Shown one piece after another: positions 47,131 through 64,000 of a stretch of DNA of 64,000 bases; the stretch's first letter is position 1; each line of letters starts with the position of its first letter. The notes beneath the pieces are model-generated. The model ran no database searches and was not told where the DNA came from. It saw only the letters and a list, made by a program, of their open reading frames with translations. Source of the stretch: Sternotherus odoratus (lineage: Eukaryota; Chordata; Testudines; Kinosternidae); contig JAVMKO010000021.1 of NCBI GenBank assembly GCA_032164245.1, positions 10,546,285 through 10,610,284 of the forward strand. Direction: 5' to 3'. The translations under genes and the position numbers were made by a program.

Positions 47131-48659
47131 CCTGCAGTGCAGGGCTCTGTCCAGCCCTGGCTAAACATCCATCCCAGCAGGCCCTGAGCTTCCTAGACAC
47201 TCTGGGGTGGAGCATCCCAGGCAATCTCCCCCCCCCACCCCCCGCGTCCCCCGGCTGGCTGCTCCGAAGTGCTGGTCCCGGCTCTAGAGGGAATAGAACA
47301 GGTCGTGCCAATAGGACACTTTACCTGCCCAATCTCCCCCCCGAGGGCGGCCACATGCAGGTGACTCGGCTCTCGGGAGCATTTCGCACCCTAGTTCTCT
47401 GGCCATCTTCAGCTTATTCTTACATCCTGTGGGGTGGGGGCAATACCACCCCGTGTCCTCCTGGGGGCGCTGTGGGGGGCAGCGCCTGCCCTGCCCCTGT
47501 AGTTGAATTCAGCCTCTGGACCCGCGCCCGACTGGGCCGCTCACAATGAGCAGCAAAGCGCCCGCGCCGCAGGGTTCGGTACCTGACCGCCCCTGACTCC
47601 AGCCAGGCGGGACGGACGGGTGCCGTCGCTCGCTCTGGGCCCTGCGGTCCTGGCTGGGGTGCGCCGGGAGGGCTTCCCCCAGGCACGGGTACCGAGTGCT
47701 CATGTCCAGCTGTTCCGAAAGCACTGTGGGGAGGGGTGGGGGTGGGGGGCGGCCCGCAGAACTGGCGAGCTCTGCCGGAAAACAACCCCGGCCTCTTCCC
47801 AGAGCTCCGGGGAAAGTTCACGGCCCCCGCGGGCCCATCAAAGGCGGCTATTGTCCCCGCCAGGGAGATCCGTGGATGGGGGGGGGGAGTGGGACCGCGG
47901 GGGGTGAATAGTTTAGCAAGTGCAGGAAAGAACATTGCTGGAACGGGAAGGACTTGGCATGTGGCAGACTCGTTCCGAAGCAAGCGGGGAACATATTAGC
48001 TGGCTAGACACACGGCCAAGGACAGGGCAGGCAGGGGATTGACCGGGAATGGCGCCCCTTGGCGAGCCAAGCAGAGGAAAGATGGCTCCCGTCCTTCCCC
48101 CAGAGCATCCACCTGCCCTTGGGTTTGACAGGAGCGGGTGCAAGTCAGGATGAGGGGGGGGGGGAGAGGTAGAGGGGGTGGGGGGAGGAATTTGCAGTAG
48201 CTCTGGCCCGGATGCTCAAAGGTATTTCAGTGCCTAACTCCCCTGGGTGGTGACGGGGGGGAGTGGATCTGTGCAGCTGTCCAAGCAAAGCGCCTGGTTG
48301 GCAGGAGCTGGTGGTTCGGGCCTTTACGACAGTCCTGGGGGGGTGCACCTGAGACGGGGGCTGTGAGGGACGCCCCGTGTGGGGTGAGAGGCGGGGGGGG
48401 GGAACAATTCGTGGGGGCCCTGATCCACCGTGAGGAGCCTGCTGCCCTGGGTTGTCCAGACCTGCGGGTGGAGCCCCTACCCTCCCCCCCCCAGCACACC
48501 CATCCAAATGTCAGCCAGGCTGCACATGTCCGGATGCTGCTCTCCATTGTTTGGTGGGGGGGATTCCACTTCCACCCTTCCTGAATGAGCTGACTGCAGG
48601 CCCGTGGACAGGCAGGAGGACAGGGACGAGCTGGGAGGCTGAGCACACCTGGAAAGTGG

Positions 48660-49595
48660 AGCGTTGCATTGCGTAGTATTGCATTGCTCGGTGCGGCGTC
48701 GCTGGGTGTTGCATTGTGTAGCATTGCGTTGCTTGGTACAGCGTTGCTAGGTGTTGCATTGTGTAGCATTGCATTGCTCGGTACAACGTTGCTAGGTGTT
48801 GCATTGTGTAGCATTGTATTGCTCGGTACGACGTTGCTAGGTGTTGCATTGTGTAGCATTGCATTGCTTGGTACGGCATTGCCGGGTGTTGCATTGTGTA
48901 GCATTGCATTGCTCGGTACGACATTGCCGGGTGTTGCATTGTGTAGCATTGCATTACTCGGTATGGCGTTGCTAGGTGTTGCATTGTGTAGCATTGCATT
49001 GCTTGGTACAGCGTTGCTAGGTGTTGCATTGTGTAGCATTGCGTTGCTTGGTACAGCGTTGCTAGGTGTTGCAGTGTGTAGCATTGCATTACTCGGTACG
49101 GTGTTGCTACGTGTTGCATTGCATTGCTTGGCACGGCATTGCCGGGTGTTGCATTGTGTAGCATTGCATTGCTCGGTACAATGTTGGCGGGTGTTGCATT
49201 GTGTAGCATTGCATTACTCGGTATGGCGTTGCTAGGTGTTGCATTGTGTAGCATTGCGTTGCTTGGTACAGCGTTGCTAGGTGTTGCATTGTGTAGCATT
49301 GCGTTGCTTGGTACAGCGTTGCTAGGTGTTGCATTGTGTAGCATTGCATTGCTTGGTACGGCATTGCCGGGTGTTGCAGTGTGTAGCATTGCATTACTCG
49401 GTAAAGTGTTGCTACGTGTTGCATTGCATTGCTTGGTACGGCATTGCCGGGTGTTGCATTGTGTAGCATTGCACTGCTCGGTACAATGTTGGCGGGTGTT
49501 GCATTGTGTAGCATTGCATTACTCGGTATGGCGTTGCTAGGTGTTGCATTGTGTAGCATTGCATTGCTCGGTACGGCATTGCCGGGTGTTGCATG
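48660..49595. repeat. 45-bp minisatellite, about 20 units
   Basis: Unit GCATTGTGTAGCATTGCATT + GCTCGGTACGGCGTTGCTAG + GTGTT. Period 45 is a codon multiple, so both strands stay open (LGVALCSIALLGTAL; NAVPSNAMLHNATPS). A shortened unit recurs at 49095-49125 and 49400-49430, marking a 305-bp higher-order duplication. Confidence 0.95.
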
Positions 49596-50284
49596 GCCCA
49601 ACAGCGAGATGCAGGGTCTTGATACCCGCCTGGGACTTGTTCAACACCCTCTCCGCCCGGATGAGTGTGCCCCTGACCCCGGCTGAGCAGCGCCAGGCAA
49701 GCCAGGGCATTGCTCCCAGGGGCTCTCATTACGTGCCTGGGCCGAGGCAAGCCAGGGAGGAGGAGGTGGGTGGCGCTCGGGTGAGCACTTGAGATGCAGC
49801 TCACTCCGGCTGGGACCGGACGGCGCCCCATGGCAGCTGGGGAATGCCAAGTGCCCAGTGACTGCAGCAGGGGATGCTGGGAAGCTGCTGATACCAGGAG
49901 GTGGGGGGATGGGGTGAGGGGAATTGGTCCCTTTGCACCTGGCCTCCTGGGGGTCTGGGTGGGTGTTTCACATTCTTGAGATTAAGCAACTCCCTGGTGG
50001 CTAGTCGCTCAGCCGCCTGCGAGCCCCGGGGGCGGAGGGGGGCAGTCCGGAGCCCGCCGTGTGCCGTGCCTCTGATGTCCCAATCCCGGAAAGGGTGACT
50101 GTCCCCCCTGCGGGCGGCGCTGGCTCCGTGTCTCCTCTCTTCTCCCAGTGCCAGAAATACCCTGACGGTGCGCCCAGCCGACCCCTCAACTGTGCCCCCG
50201 GGTGCGTTGCCCCTAGGGAGAGTGGGTGGCCTACCCGAGCAGAGAACTGAGGCAGGACTCCTGGGTTCCATCCCCAGCTCTAGG

Positions 50285-50475
50285 GCAGAGGCGGTTAATA
50301 GGGGTTAGAGCCTGGGCCTGAGTGTCAGGACTCCTGGGCTCCATTCTACCACTTTCTCGTGTGACTTTGGGTGAGTTACTCTCCGTGCCTCAGTTTCCCC
50401 ATCTGTAGCTCAGGGTACTGGCGCCCCCCAGGGGAGGGGCTTGGGTGGTTAAAGGGGCGAGTATCTAATCAATAC
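50285..50475 (+). repeat. MIR-like tRNA-SINE
   Basis: AGGCGGTTAATAGGGGTTAG, CAGGACTCCTGGGCTCCATT, GACTTTGGGTGAGTTACTCT, GTGCCTCAGTTTCCCCATCT. Confidence 0.65.
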
Positions 50476-51707
50476 AACGCTTACGGTGGCGAGGGGGGGC
50501 CGGGAGTAGCTCAAGGCCTGGGGCCTGATTCTCCACCGGCTCAGGCTACCTGTGACTTCCCTTGAGCTGAGTAATGACACCCGGGGGGGGGGGGGGGGGG
50601 GACTGGCCTGGGACCCGGAAACGTTGCCCTCCAGGGTGGCTCCACTACCTGGCTCTGTCCGAAAGCAGTAACGGGGCCACAGCGACTCCGGCGTGGGTCT
50701 GGGGCGCCACCTACTGGGGGCAATGAGGAAGCGATTGAGGGGGGGGGTCCACCCCAGGCCCCGTCTGGTCCGGAGGAAGGAGGAGTCGGGCAAACAGCCG
50801 TCTACGTAAAACTTTAATGAAACAAATAAGTTAATAAGTTAGTAAAGTGAGGTAACTATCTTCGTCTCGGAAACAAGGGGCACTGGGCATCACCCGGAGG
50901 GGTTTCCTACTTCTTCTCCTTTGGCCCCCCCCCATCGCCTCCCCCTCCCGTACAGACATGGGACACGGCTGCCCCGGAGCGGGGGCTGGCGTGTGCCCTC
51001 CCAGGGCGACGGACAGGGGCACGGGGTCCCTATGCACAAGTCAAGACACATGCTGGAGCATGCAAGCAGGTGGGGATGAGACCAGCTCCGGGGAGGGGGC
51101 TCCGCGGGGGGCGGGCGGCATGCACGGCCTAGGCATGGGATGCAAGCAGGACTCAGCAGGGTGCCCCGGGCTCCGGTGCACGACCCCCCCAGCAGGCACC
51201 CCTCCCACCTTGCCGCCGGTAGATCCGGGGAGTTGGCTTGGAGCTGGAAGTGTGTGTGTGTGTGTGGGGGGAGGCTATACTCCACTCACGTCCCCCCCTC
51301 TTTAGATACCTGCTGGGGCGTGTGACGGCAGAGGGAGGTCCTTTCGACCTGACCTACGCCCCACCATCGCAAGCAGGGATCTGAAGGTCAGGGAACCCCG
51401 GGGGGCATTGGTGGCCCCCCCCCCCACACTGCCAGGAAATGGCACGGCAGCAGCAAGCGTGGGAGGGCACGGCCCAGCGCCAGGCTCTGCGCATTAGCAG
51501 ACTGGACAATTGCCCGGCCATTCCCACGAGCCACCCTAGCAGGACCCGGCCCTTGGCAGCCTCCCCCCCACACCCCCCATCGCTCTCCAGCTGGGGGGAA
51601 GGGAGGATTCAAACCCTTCCTGTTGAAGTTCAAGAGCTGCTCTTGGCCACCCCGGAAGGCTGGTGCCTGATACACCTTCCCTGCAGCCCAGCTCTGCAGG
51701 GGTATGC

Positions 51708-51778
51708 CCCGGCCCGAGGGGCAGGGGGACGGAGCCCGAGGGGCAGGGGGACGGAGCCCGAGGGGCAGGGGGACGGAG
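51708..51778. repeat. 22-bp tandem repeat, three copies
   Basis: Unit AGCCCGAGGGGCAGGGGGAC + GG, perfect in the central copies. Confidence 0.85.
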
Positions 51779-52196
51779 CGCGGACGGCGACCCTGGAAGA
51801 CATTTAACTGCATAGGAGGGGTAACGCGCAGGCACGAGAAACCCATCCCACCTCTCCTTCCTGCGTCCCGGGAGATCTATCCCCACCCAGCCCGCGGGAA
51901 CACCGGCAGGTGTGGGGAGACGGTGGTGTTCAGACGGGGAAGAGGATTCAAAGGCAAACCCGTCCCAAGATGGATTTGTCGACACTGAAATCTCAGGGCC
52001 AAAAAATATCCCTCTTATGCCAGCGCCTGTTCTGCTGGATTTCAGTCACCCCCCACCAGAAAAGCGGCCGGGGACGGGGTTTCGCGACCAGGCCTGACCC
52101 AGACAGCTCCAATTGCAAGGGGAACTGGGGCACTTTTGGGAGAATGCTGCTTTTAATGGTTCCTTTGACTCTTGTGGGAAGGTGGCCATACCTGAA

Positions 52197-52706
52197 ACTG
52201 TAACTTGACCCCGGGGGGGGGGGGGAGGTCACCTGACCTGCCTGGGAAGGAAAGACACAGGGATGCAGGGGGGTGGCTGGAGAGTGAGTTTGGAGCCTGG
52301 TTCTGGCTGGGGGCTGGCAAGGAGCTGCCGGCAAGCTCTGCCTGGCTCTTGGGCCCCCAAAATGGACCCAGCAGAGGGGTCATGTTCGCTCTACCTAGAT
52401 TATGTTCCTGTCATCGAATAAACCTCTGTTTTACTGCCTGGCTGAGAGTCACGTCTGACTGTGGATTTGGGTGCAGCCCACGGACTCCCCCAGGACACCG
52501 CCCGGGTGGGCTCGCTGGGGGAAGCGCACTGAGGGGCAGAAGGTGCTGAATGCTCCGAGGTCAGACCCAGGAAGGTGGAAGCGAGAACCTGTGAAGCTCC
52601 CAGCCTTGGAGACAGGCTGTGTATGAAGAGGGGACACTTCCCCCGGAGTCCTGACTGGCTTCATAGGGAGCAAGTTCCAGACCATCGCTCCGGGCACTCC
52701 GTGACC
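52197..52706 (+). mobile_element. 5'-truncated LTR, family A
   Basis: Begins within the family (CTGTAACTTGACCCC), passes the ATCGAATAAACCTCTG block and GAGAGTCACGTCTGACTGTG, and ends near CTCCGTGACC. The first about 150 bp of the family are missing. Confidence 0.7.
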
Positions 52707-54383
52707 GGGGGGCTGGGGCCCCCATCCTGCAGTGAAGTCCCTGGCGATCGGGGCCCAGGGTTTGAAATGAAGGCGGGTGGGGTGGAGGGCAGGATCTATG
52801 GGCAAAGCCCCAGAGTGCGGAGACACGCCGGGGCTGGATGTCTAAGGACAGCAGATATTCAAGTGAAGCCCCGGGCCCGGCTCTGATGCGTGAGGCTGTA
52901 AAAGGGGGCAGGGGAGAGAAACGATCCAGCTGGGGAACCACCTCTGGGAAAACGAGGGCTGGAGATATCAGGGACCCTAAGCTACTGATGCCTCCCGTGC
53001 CGCTAGGAGACAAACGGAAGCCACAGCGGGCAAGCCGGGCTGCCTGAGCTGGGCAGACTAGACCTGGGGGAGGGGAAGAAGAGCTCACGCTCAGTTACAG
53101 CATCCTCCCCCTCCTCCTGCCTGTGCCCACATCCACGTGTCCCCCCCCCCCCAACCACCAGGGGCAACGGACCAGATCCAGGCCCTGCTGTGAACTCCCC
53201 GGATTCACCCAACAGGGCTGCATTTGGTCCAATGGGCCAGTTACCCCCTTTCAAGTCAAGAGCCTGATCCAAAGTCCATCCAAGTCTGTCCGCCAGGCCC
53301 CGGGAAACCCCCCTGACCCGAGCAGCCCAGGATCCGGCCCCACGGGTAGGGGGTAAACACCTATTGGCTAGGCCGACGGGCTACTTGCCTGCCCCTCCCG
53401 TGGGGATTGCAAGTTGCATATGGAAATGGTGCTGCGTACACACTGCCCGCCGCTGCGCAGATGGTGCCACTGGGGTTACGGAGCCATGGCTGCAGGAATC
53501 GGGGGCCCCGCTCGCTGGGAGATAGGAAACATGGGAACGTCCCCCGGGGAGGCAAAACCCGCCCATCCCCCAGGTCCGGAAGAAACCACATTCAATCGAG
53601 TCACCATGCCCCTGGGGTAGCACCGGGCAGGAAAGGATGATCTAGCCTTGCATAGCTGTTAGGAAGAACCCTGCCCCGGCTGCCAGGAGGGGCCAGGGCC
53701 TAGAGCCGGAGGGAAGCCGGGTTCCTCGGTGGAGAGATCAGAACCGCCAGCCTCGGAGTGGGGACGCTCTCGGTCACTCCGTACCCGGGGTCAACGTTCT
53801 TTCCGAGGACGGTTCCCGGAGAAAGACCGAGGGACAAGGCCCGCTGGCCCGTTGTGTCTCTGACCCACTTGGCTTCCCGCTGCGCTGGGGCAGCCACACC
53901 CCAACCAGGGATGAGCCGGAGAGGGGGATTCCTCCGCAGAGAAGACTGCCCGCGGAGGACAACGTCCAGAGAGGCTGGTCTTATCCATAGAGGAGCTTCT
54001 TAGCGATCGGGCGTCTCGCTCATCGGGTTTGTAGGCTTAACGCTTTAAGAAACTCTCTCTCTGCCGCAGCCCCTGGGGTCCCGGCCCCAGCTGGCTCCCA
54101 GGTGCTGACTAGTAGTTGCTTAATGATTCCCGCTTGTGCAGGGTCAGAAGGAAGACTTGTTCAAGTAAAATCAAGGTGAGGCTCATAGTGCATCAGGACG
54201 TGTTAAGACGAGGCCGCGTGGTTCCCCAGCCCAGAACGTGGCGGGGTTCACGGCTCGCTCTTCTCGCCTGCTAGCTATCGGTGTGTCTGTCTACAAGAAC
54301 GTTCGCCGCCCGGCTCGCGACCGGTCCGCCCGGCTCACGACCGGTCCCCCCAGCTCTCCCCCAGGACCGCCCCACCTGGGCTC

Positions 54384-60225
<5,842 letters not shown>

Positions 60226-60569
60226 CTGCGGGGCGGGGGGAGGGGAGGAAGGACAGCTGGCATTAGCCCGGGGAGGGAGAGCGTCTTCCTATTGGAACGG
60301 GCCAGCCCCCGATCTCCTTGCCCCGGCCCCCTCCGGTGAAGCCGCGTGGAGTTTGCCCCAGGGAAGAGCTCAGGTAGTGTGGGGGGGCTCGTGAACGGGG
60401 CTGGCTTGGAGCCGGCCCCGGCCAGAGCAGCCCCACAAGCCCCTTGCAGACGGGAGAATCCCTGGATCCAAAGAGCTAGGAGTCGGGTTGCAAACTTTGC
60501 AGCTAGGGGTGCAGGCTCCAGGAGCTAGTGCAATTAGCCGACAGGGTGCCATCTCGACTAGCTGGGGAG

Positions 60570-60645
60570 AGTGTGTGTGTGTGTGTGTGTGTTTGTGTGT
60601 GTGTTTGTGTGTGTTTGTGTGTCTCTGTGCGTGTGTGATTTAGGA
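60570..60645. repeat. (GT)n microsatellite
   Basis: GTGTGTGT with TTTGTG interruptions. Confidence 0.9.
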
Positions 60646-63394
60646 AAGAACTTCAGCAAGCGCTTAAGTCCGGTTGAGTTCAATGGGCTTCAAGCCCCAT
60701 CCTTCCGTGCTGCTCTGGATACGGGGCCTTTGTGAACGCAGACGGTTCATGGTGTGAAATGCCCCCTGCCTGAGTGCACTGAATTGAAGGAACGAGTGAC
60801 CCTGGTCATCGAAGAGGGGACAGGCGCCTGGGTCTTTTAGTTGAAAAGTTTTTCTGACAGCAAAGAGCGCGCCGGTGAGGAGGGGACAGCGGACGGGGTG
60901 GAGAGAGACACAGACAAGAGCACAGGGTAGCTGGGAGAGAAACCACCGGGTATGAAATGAAGCTAGACCAGAGCCAGCAGGGAGGGGAGGAGACAGACAA
61001 GCCCCTGCTTCCGGCTGGGAAGATCCTTGTGTCTTGGCTGTAAGGAGGCGCCGCGTGTGACTACGGAGCAGTCTGGGGACACGGTGGCACTGGGCTAACT
61101 CCAAGTGACCCCGGCCCCGCCAGTGCCCTGAAGCACCCCAATGGGGTAAGTCACCGTCTCCACAGCCTCGCTCAACCAGGGCCTTGTAGCCTACAATAGC
61201 CGGTCTCCACCTTCCCACCCCTCACCCTGGACTAAGGCCAGGTCAGGCTCCCAGGAGAGGGCTAGATAAACCAACCCCCTGGCTAAACTCTGCCCAGCCT
61301 GCGGAGGGGGAAAGAGTCCCTTTGGCAATTCATTATTTCCATGGGCCAGGCCCCAATTTCCCGCCATTGGAACTATCTTCCCAAGTCCCAGCCCTCTGGG
61401 GGTTGTTTTTTAAAGCTGCCCCTCCGCGGAAGGGATGTACTAAACAGACCTCATTTATGTAGGACCTACACCAAAACAATGTTCTGTGCTCACCCCTCAT
61501 GGCTGGAGAGCCGCAGCAGTCAGCTCACCCACCCAACCCCGCTGGCCACGGACAAATGAGGACACACAACAAAAGGGACTTAGGTTTGCGGCCACGGAGA
61601 TGGAAAATGAGTAAGGGCCGATATGAGGGTTACAGATGAGACACAAATCAATACGGAAACACATGCCAGGGAGGGTGTTGGCAGACAATGGAGGGTGAAG
61701 ACAAGGAGGCTGATTCTTGACTATGACACGGGGTCTGATCAGCTGCTGAAGTCAGCCGAGTTCCCCCCCAGCGCACACGAGGGGAGAATCGGGGCCAAAC
61801 TCTTTCTGGTTTTATTTATTCGTCATCATTTGTCCTGTGGCGGCCCTTAGGCGCCCAGGGCCCAACACTGCCAGGCGCTGCCTATGCCTAAGGGCGGCCT
61901 TTTTGCATGTTCCTTTTATAACTATGTGGACGATGTCCGGGATTGTCGTCATTCCGGTGGCTTTCCAGACCGGTGACGTCCGCAGGAAACCCAGCGGGGC
62001 CAGAATGGCAGGTGAGGTAGTACAGACAGCAGGGGAGGCAGATATGGAGTCAACCAGGCCTCAATTCAGCATGGTACTTAAGCATGTGCTTACGTGCTTT
62101 GCTGAATCGGGGCCCGAGGACGGAGCAAGAGGAAAGCAGAGGGGCAGAGCCCATGAAGGCCAAGTGAGCAGAATCTCCGAAAGGCTCACATCTAGGGTTT
62201 TGCTTGTAAGACAAAAACACCACCCCTGTCGGGGACGGGGAAGAACTTGGAGGTGCGTAGGGACAACGGGAGTTTGCAACGCAGCTGGACTGTAAACGCC
62301 GGCCGCAACCTTAGTACGTCCTGCACAGGCTGAAAACCAAGGGAAGGCTGAGAATGGCGACAGAGGCACGGGACATGGAACGGGACAGGCACGCCAGGCC
62401 CTGGAAACACGGCGAGGAGGTGTTTGGATGTGTAGGTTTGGGGGAGCGGTCCTGGCATGGCCACAGAGGGCTCAAGGAAAACAAATCTTCCCATTAGCAG
62501 CGTCATGTTCTGACTCCAAGCAGCCGGGTCCCCGGCGCCCAGAACATCTGTCGCGGGGAGCAGTGCGCAGCAGCCGGCCTGGATCCCAAGCCCCTCCGGA
62601 CCGCAGCGGGCTTGGGAGACAGCTCACAATGCAGAGCTTTAACTGAAGCTTGCATCCCTCTCCCGCAGGCCGGTCGAGAAAGCGGCGTGGACGGGCACCC
62701 CGCGGGCATCGCCTGCAGCTTCTGAACGCCCGGCGGGCTCTAGAACCGTAGGAATTTGGACAGGTTCAGAACCTAGAACCTTTCAGAACTTTGCGGGGCT
62801 CCGGGTTTTGCTCCGGGATCGGGCTGGAGACACAAAGTTCTAGAAGTTCTCGCTGGGTCATGAACCTCCAAAAGCCCCCCCCCCCCCCCGTTCTAGAACG
62901 GCTCTTGACTCCCTTTCCCCGCCCACCCAAACCTGTCTGAGTTCTGCCCATCGCCTCGCGGGCAGGTCCCCCGCATGCCAGCAAGCACGACCGCCACATA
63001 CCATGCAAAAACGGAGGCAGAGCCCTACAGCCCATGATCAATACTGAACGGGAGGGGCGGGGCCTGGTGCTTTGGCATCAGCGATCGGTTCGGTCTCTCA
63101 ATCGGCCCTTTCGCTGTGGAGAGAACAACAGGGACCATTTCCGCTTCGGTCTCTTTGGAATGGAAAGGCGGGGGGAGGGACGCTAGGGCTGAGCCAGAAA
63201 TGGGAGACAACCCCCAAACATCCCCCAACCCCAGAACACTTGAGAGCACGGCTCATTGCAGGATTCTGCCGCTCACAGGAAAACATGTTCCGGTTTTTAT
63301 CTGGGGCGGGGAGGGGGGCTGATCTTTCCTGGGGAAAAGAGATCACTTTGCGCGCACACACATGTCTGTGACATTCCCCGTCACTGTGACCTCC

Positions 63395-63590
63395 CCTAGC
63401 ACTTTTCATCCGGGGATCTCAAAGCACTCGACTTAATTTAACCTCATCTCTCCCCCCCGGACGTAGGGAAGAGTTATCACAGGTGGAGAAACTGAGGCAC
63501 AGAGCCATTAAACAGCCTGGTCGAGGTTACAGAACAAATCAGGGCTGGGAATAGAACCCAGGCGTCCTGACCCACTCTTTCCTCCACTCA
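63395..63590 (-). repeat. MIR-like tRNA-SINE
   Basis: Minus strand: AGGACGCCTGGGTTCTATTC, GCTCTGTGCCTCAGTTTCTC, CAAGTGCTTTGAGATCCC-like end. Nearly full-length. Confidence 0.6.
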
Positions 63591-64000
63591 TCTTTTGAAA
63601 GGAGGGACAGCTGAGCCTGGGGGGTTGGAGCATCTGCTCTACCAAGTGCCCAGCAAACGGGAGTTAAGATACAATGCCAAGGTTGGCTCTCCCAGCCCGC
63701 CGCCCAAAGGCCCCGGGACTTCAGTTCTCCCCCCTCCTCAAGACCAGCTTGATCCCCAGACAGGAGTCTGGATCAAACCCGGGACAAAGCACCCCTGGCC
63801 CAGCGGAGATTAACCACCCCTGTTCAGATTCATCATGGATTTGGCCAGGGCTCCCTCTCTCCTCAGTGCACGATGGGCGATTCATTCACCTCCCCAACGG
63901 CAGCACCTGCCCCCGGGGTTCCCACTAGCGATGGCACGACCACTGTCCGAGGCCAGACACCCCCCCACCCCCTCGGTGGCCAGGACTGGGCAGATGGCCA

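Larger units (their letters stand above)
44411..48659. other. GC-rich intergenic stretch, no gene recognised
   Basis: Long open frames (for example minus 46286-47053 and 45009-45737) are Pro/Arg/Gly-rich with no domain signature, as expected from GC-rich noncoding DNA. A short CR1-tail-like piece is near 46175-46215, and CpG-rich patches at 46320-46750 and 47510-47880 could be CpG islands. Confidence 0.45.
49596..54383. other. KCNQ4 downstream flank / possible 3' UTR
   Basis: No exon recognised. Contains a MIR-like SINE (50285-50475), a 19-G tract (50582-50600), a 22-bp triplet repeat (51708-51778) and a truncated LTR (52197-52706). Minus-strand ATTAAA hexamers at about 52152 and 50813 are possible KCNQ4 polyadenylation signals 2.2 and 3.6 kb past the stop. 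Confidence 0.4.
60226..64000 (-). other. KCNQ4: KCNQ4 intron to window edge
   Basis: No further KCNQ4 exon recognised. Holds a (GT)n tract with GTTT interruptions (60572-60640) and a SINE at 63395-63590; otherwise unique. Confidence 0.6.

Noticed and set aside
48227..49601. Long NAxPSNAMLHNATPS frame resembling a repeat protein
   Set aside because: Produced by the 45-bp minisatellite; all three frames on the strand show similar open repeats, which argues against coding selection.

Overview
The window reads as vertebrate nuclear DNA, most probably from a turtle (Testudines) or another archosaur relative. The reasons are split genes with GT-AG introns, very GC-rich sequence with many 10-20 bp G or C tracts (as on reptile and bird microchromosomes), a 3' CR1-like LINE tail of the kind abundant in turtles, several LTR families with TG...CA ends, MIR-like tRNA-SINEs and a TA-flanked 120 bp MITE. 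There are no bacterial-style operons. The species call rests on recognising repeat style and is inference.

Two protein-coding genes are recognisable, both on the minus strand. TINAGL1 (tubulointerstitial nephritis antigen-like 1) is complete: 11 coding exons from the ATG at 33138 down to the stop at 14495. They splice in frame to 466 residues: signal peptide, somatomedin-B-type Cys-rich domain, a second small Cys-rich module and a cathepsin-B-like domain whose catalytic Cys is Ser. A plausible 5' noncoding exon with a TATA-like box lies at 36582-36746. The second gene is the 3' half of KCNQ4 (Kv7.4): five exons, 60225 down to 54384, encode helix B, helix C, helix D and the C-terminal tail. 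The rest of the gene lies beyond 64000.

Layout: 1-8211 is an indel-free copy of 11913-20123 (offset 11912) and carries only the last three TINAGL1 exons. It ends at a 200-N gap (8212-8411). 8412-11912 is downstream flank, starting inside an LTR fragment and holding a large compound CA minisatellite. 11913-33160 is TINAGL1. 33161-36581 is the probable first intron. 36747-54383 is intergenic and repeat-rich: a 1.25 kb LTR with a nested MITE, another LTR with a second partial copy, SINEs and a 45-bp minisatellite. 54384-64000 is KCNQ4, whose introns carry four different tandem repeats or LTR insertions.

The two genes are not known to act together. TINAGL1 is a secreted matricellular protein; KCNQ4 is a voltage-gated K+ channel subunit. 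The strongest anomaly is the gap-flanked duplication, which looks more like an assembly artefact than biology. I did not find a convincing new molecular system. The best sequence-level curiosities are codon-multiple minisatellites (45 and 51 bp), a telomere-like G-rich array inside KCNQ4, and a 53-bp repeat abutting a KCNQ4 splice acceptor.
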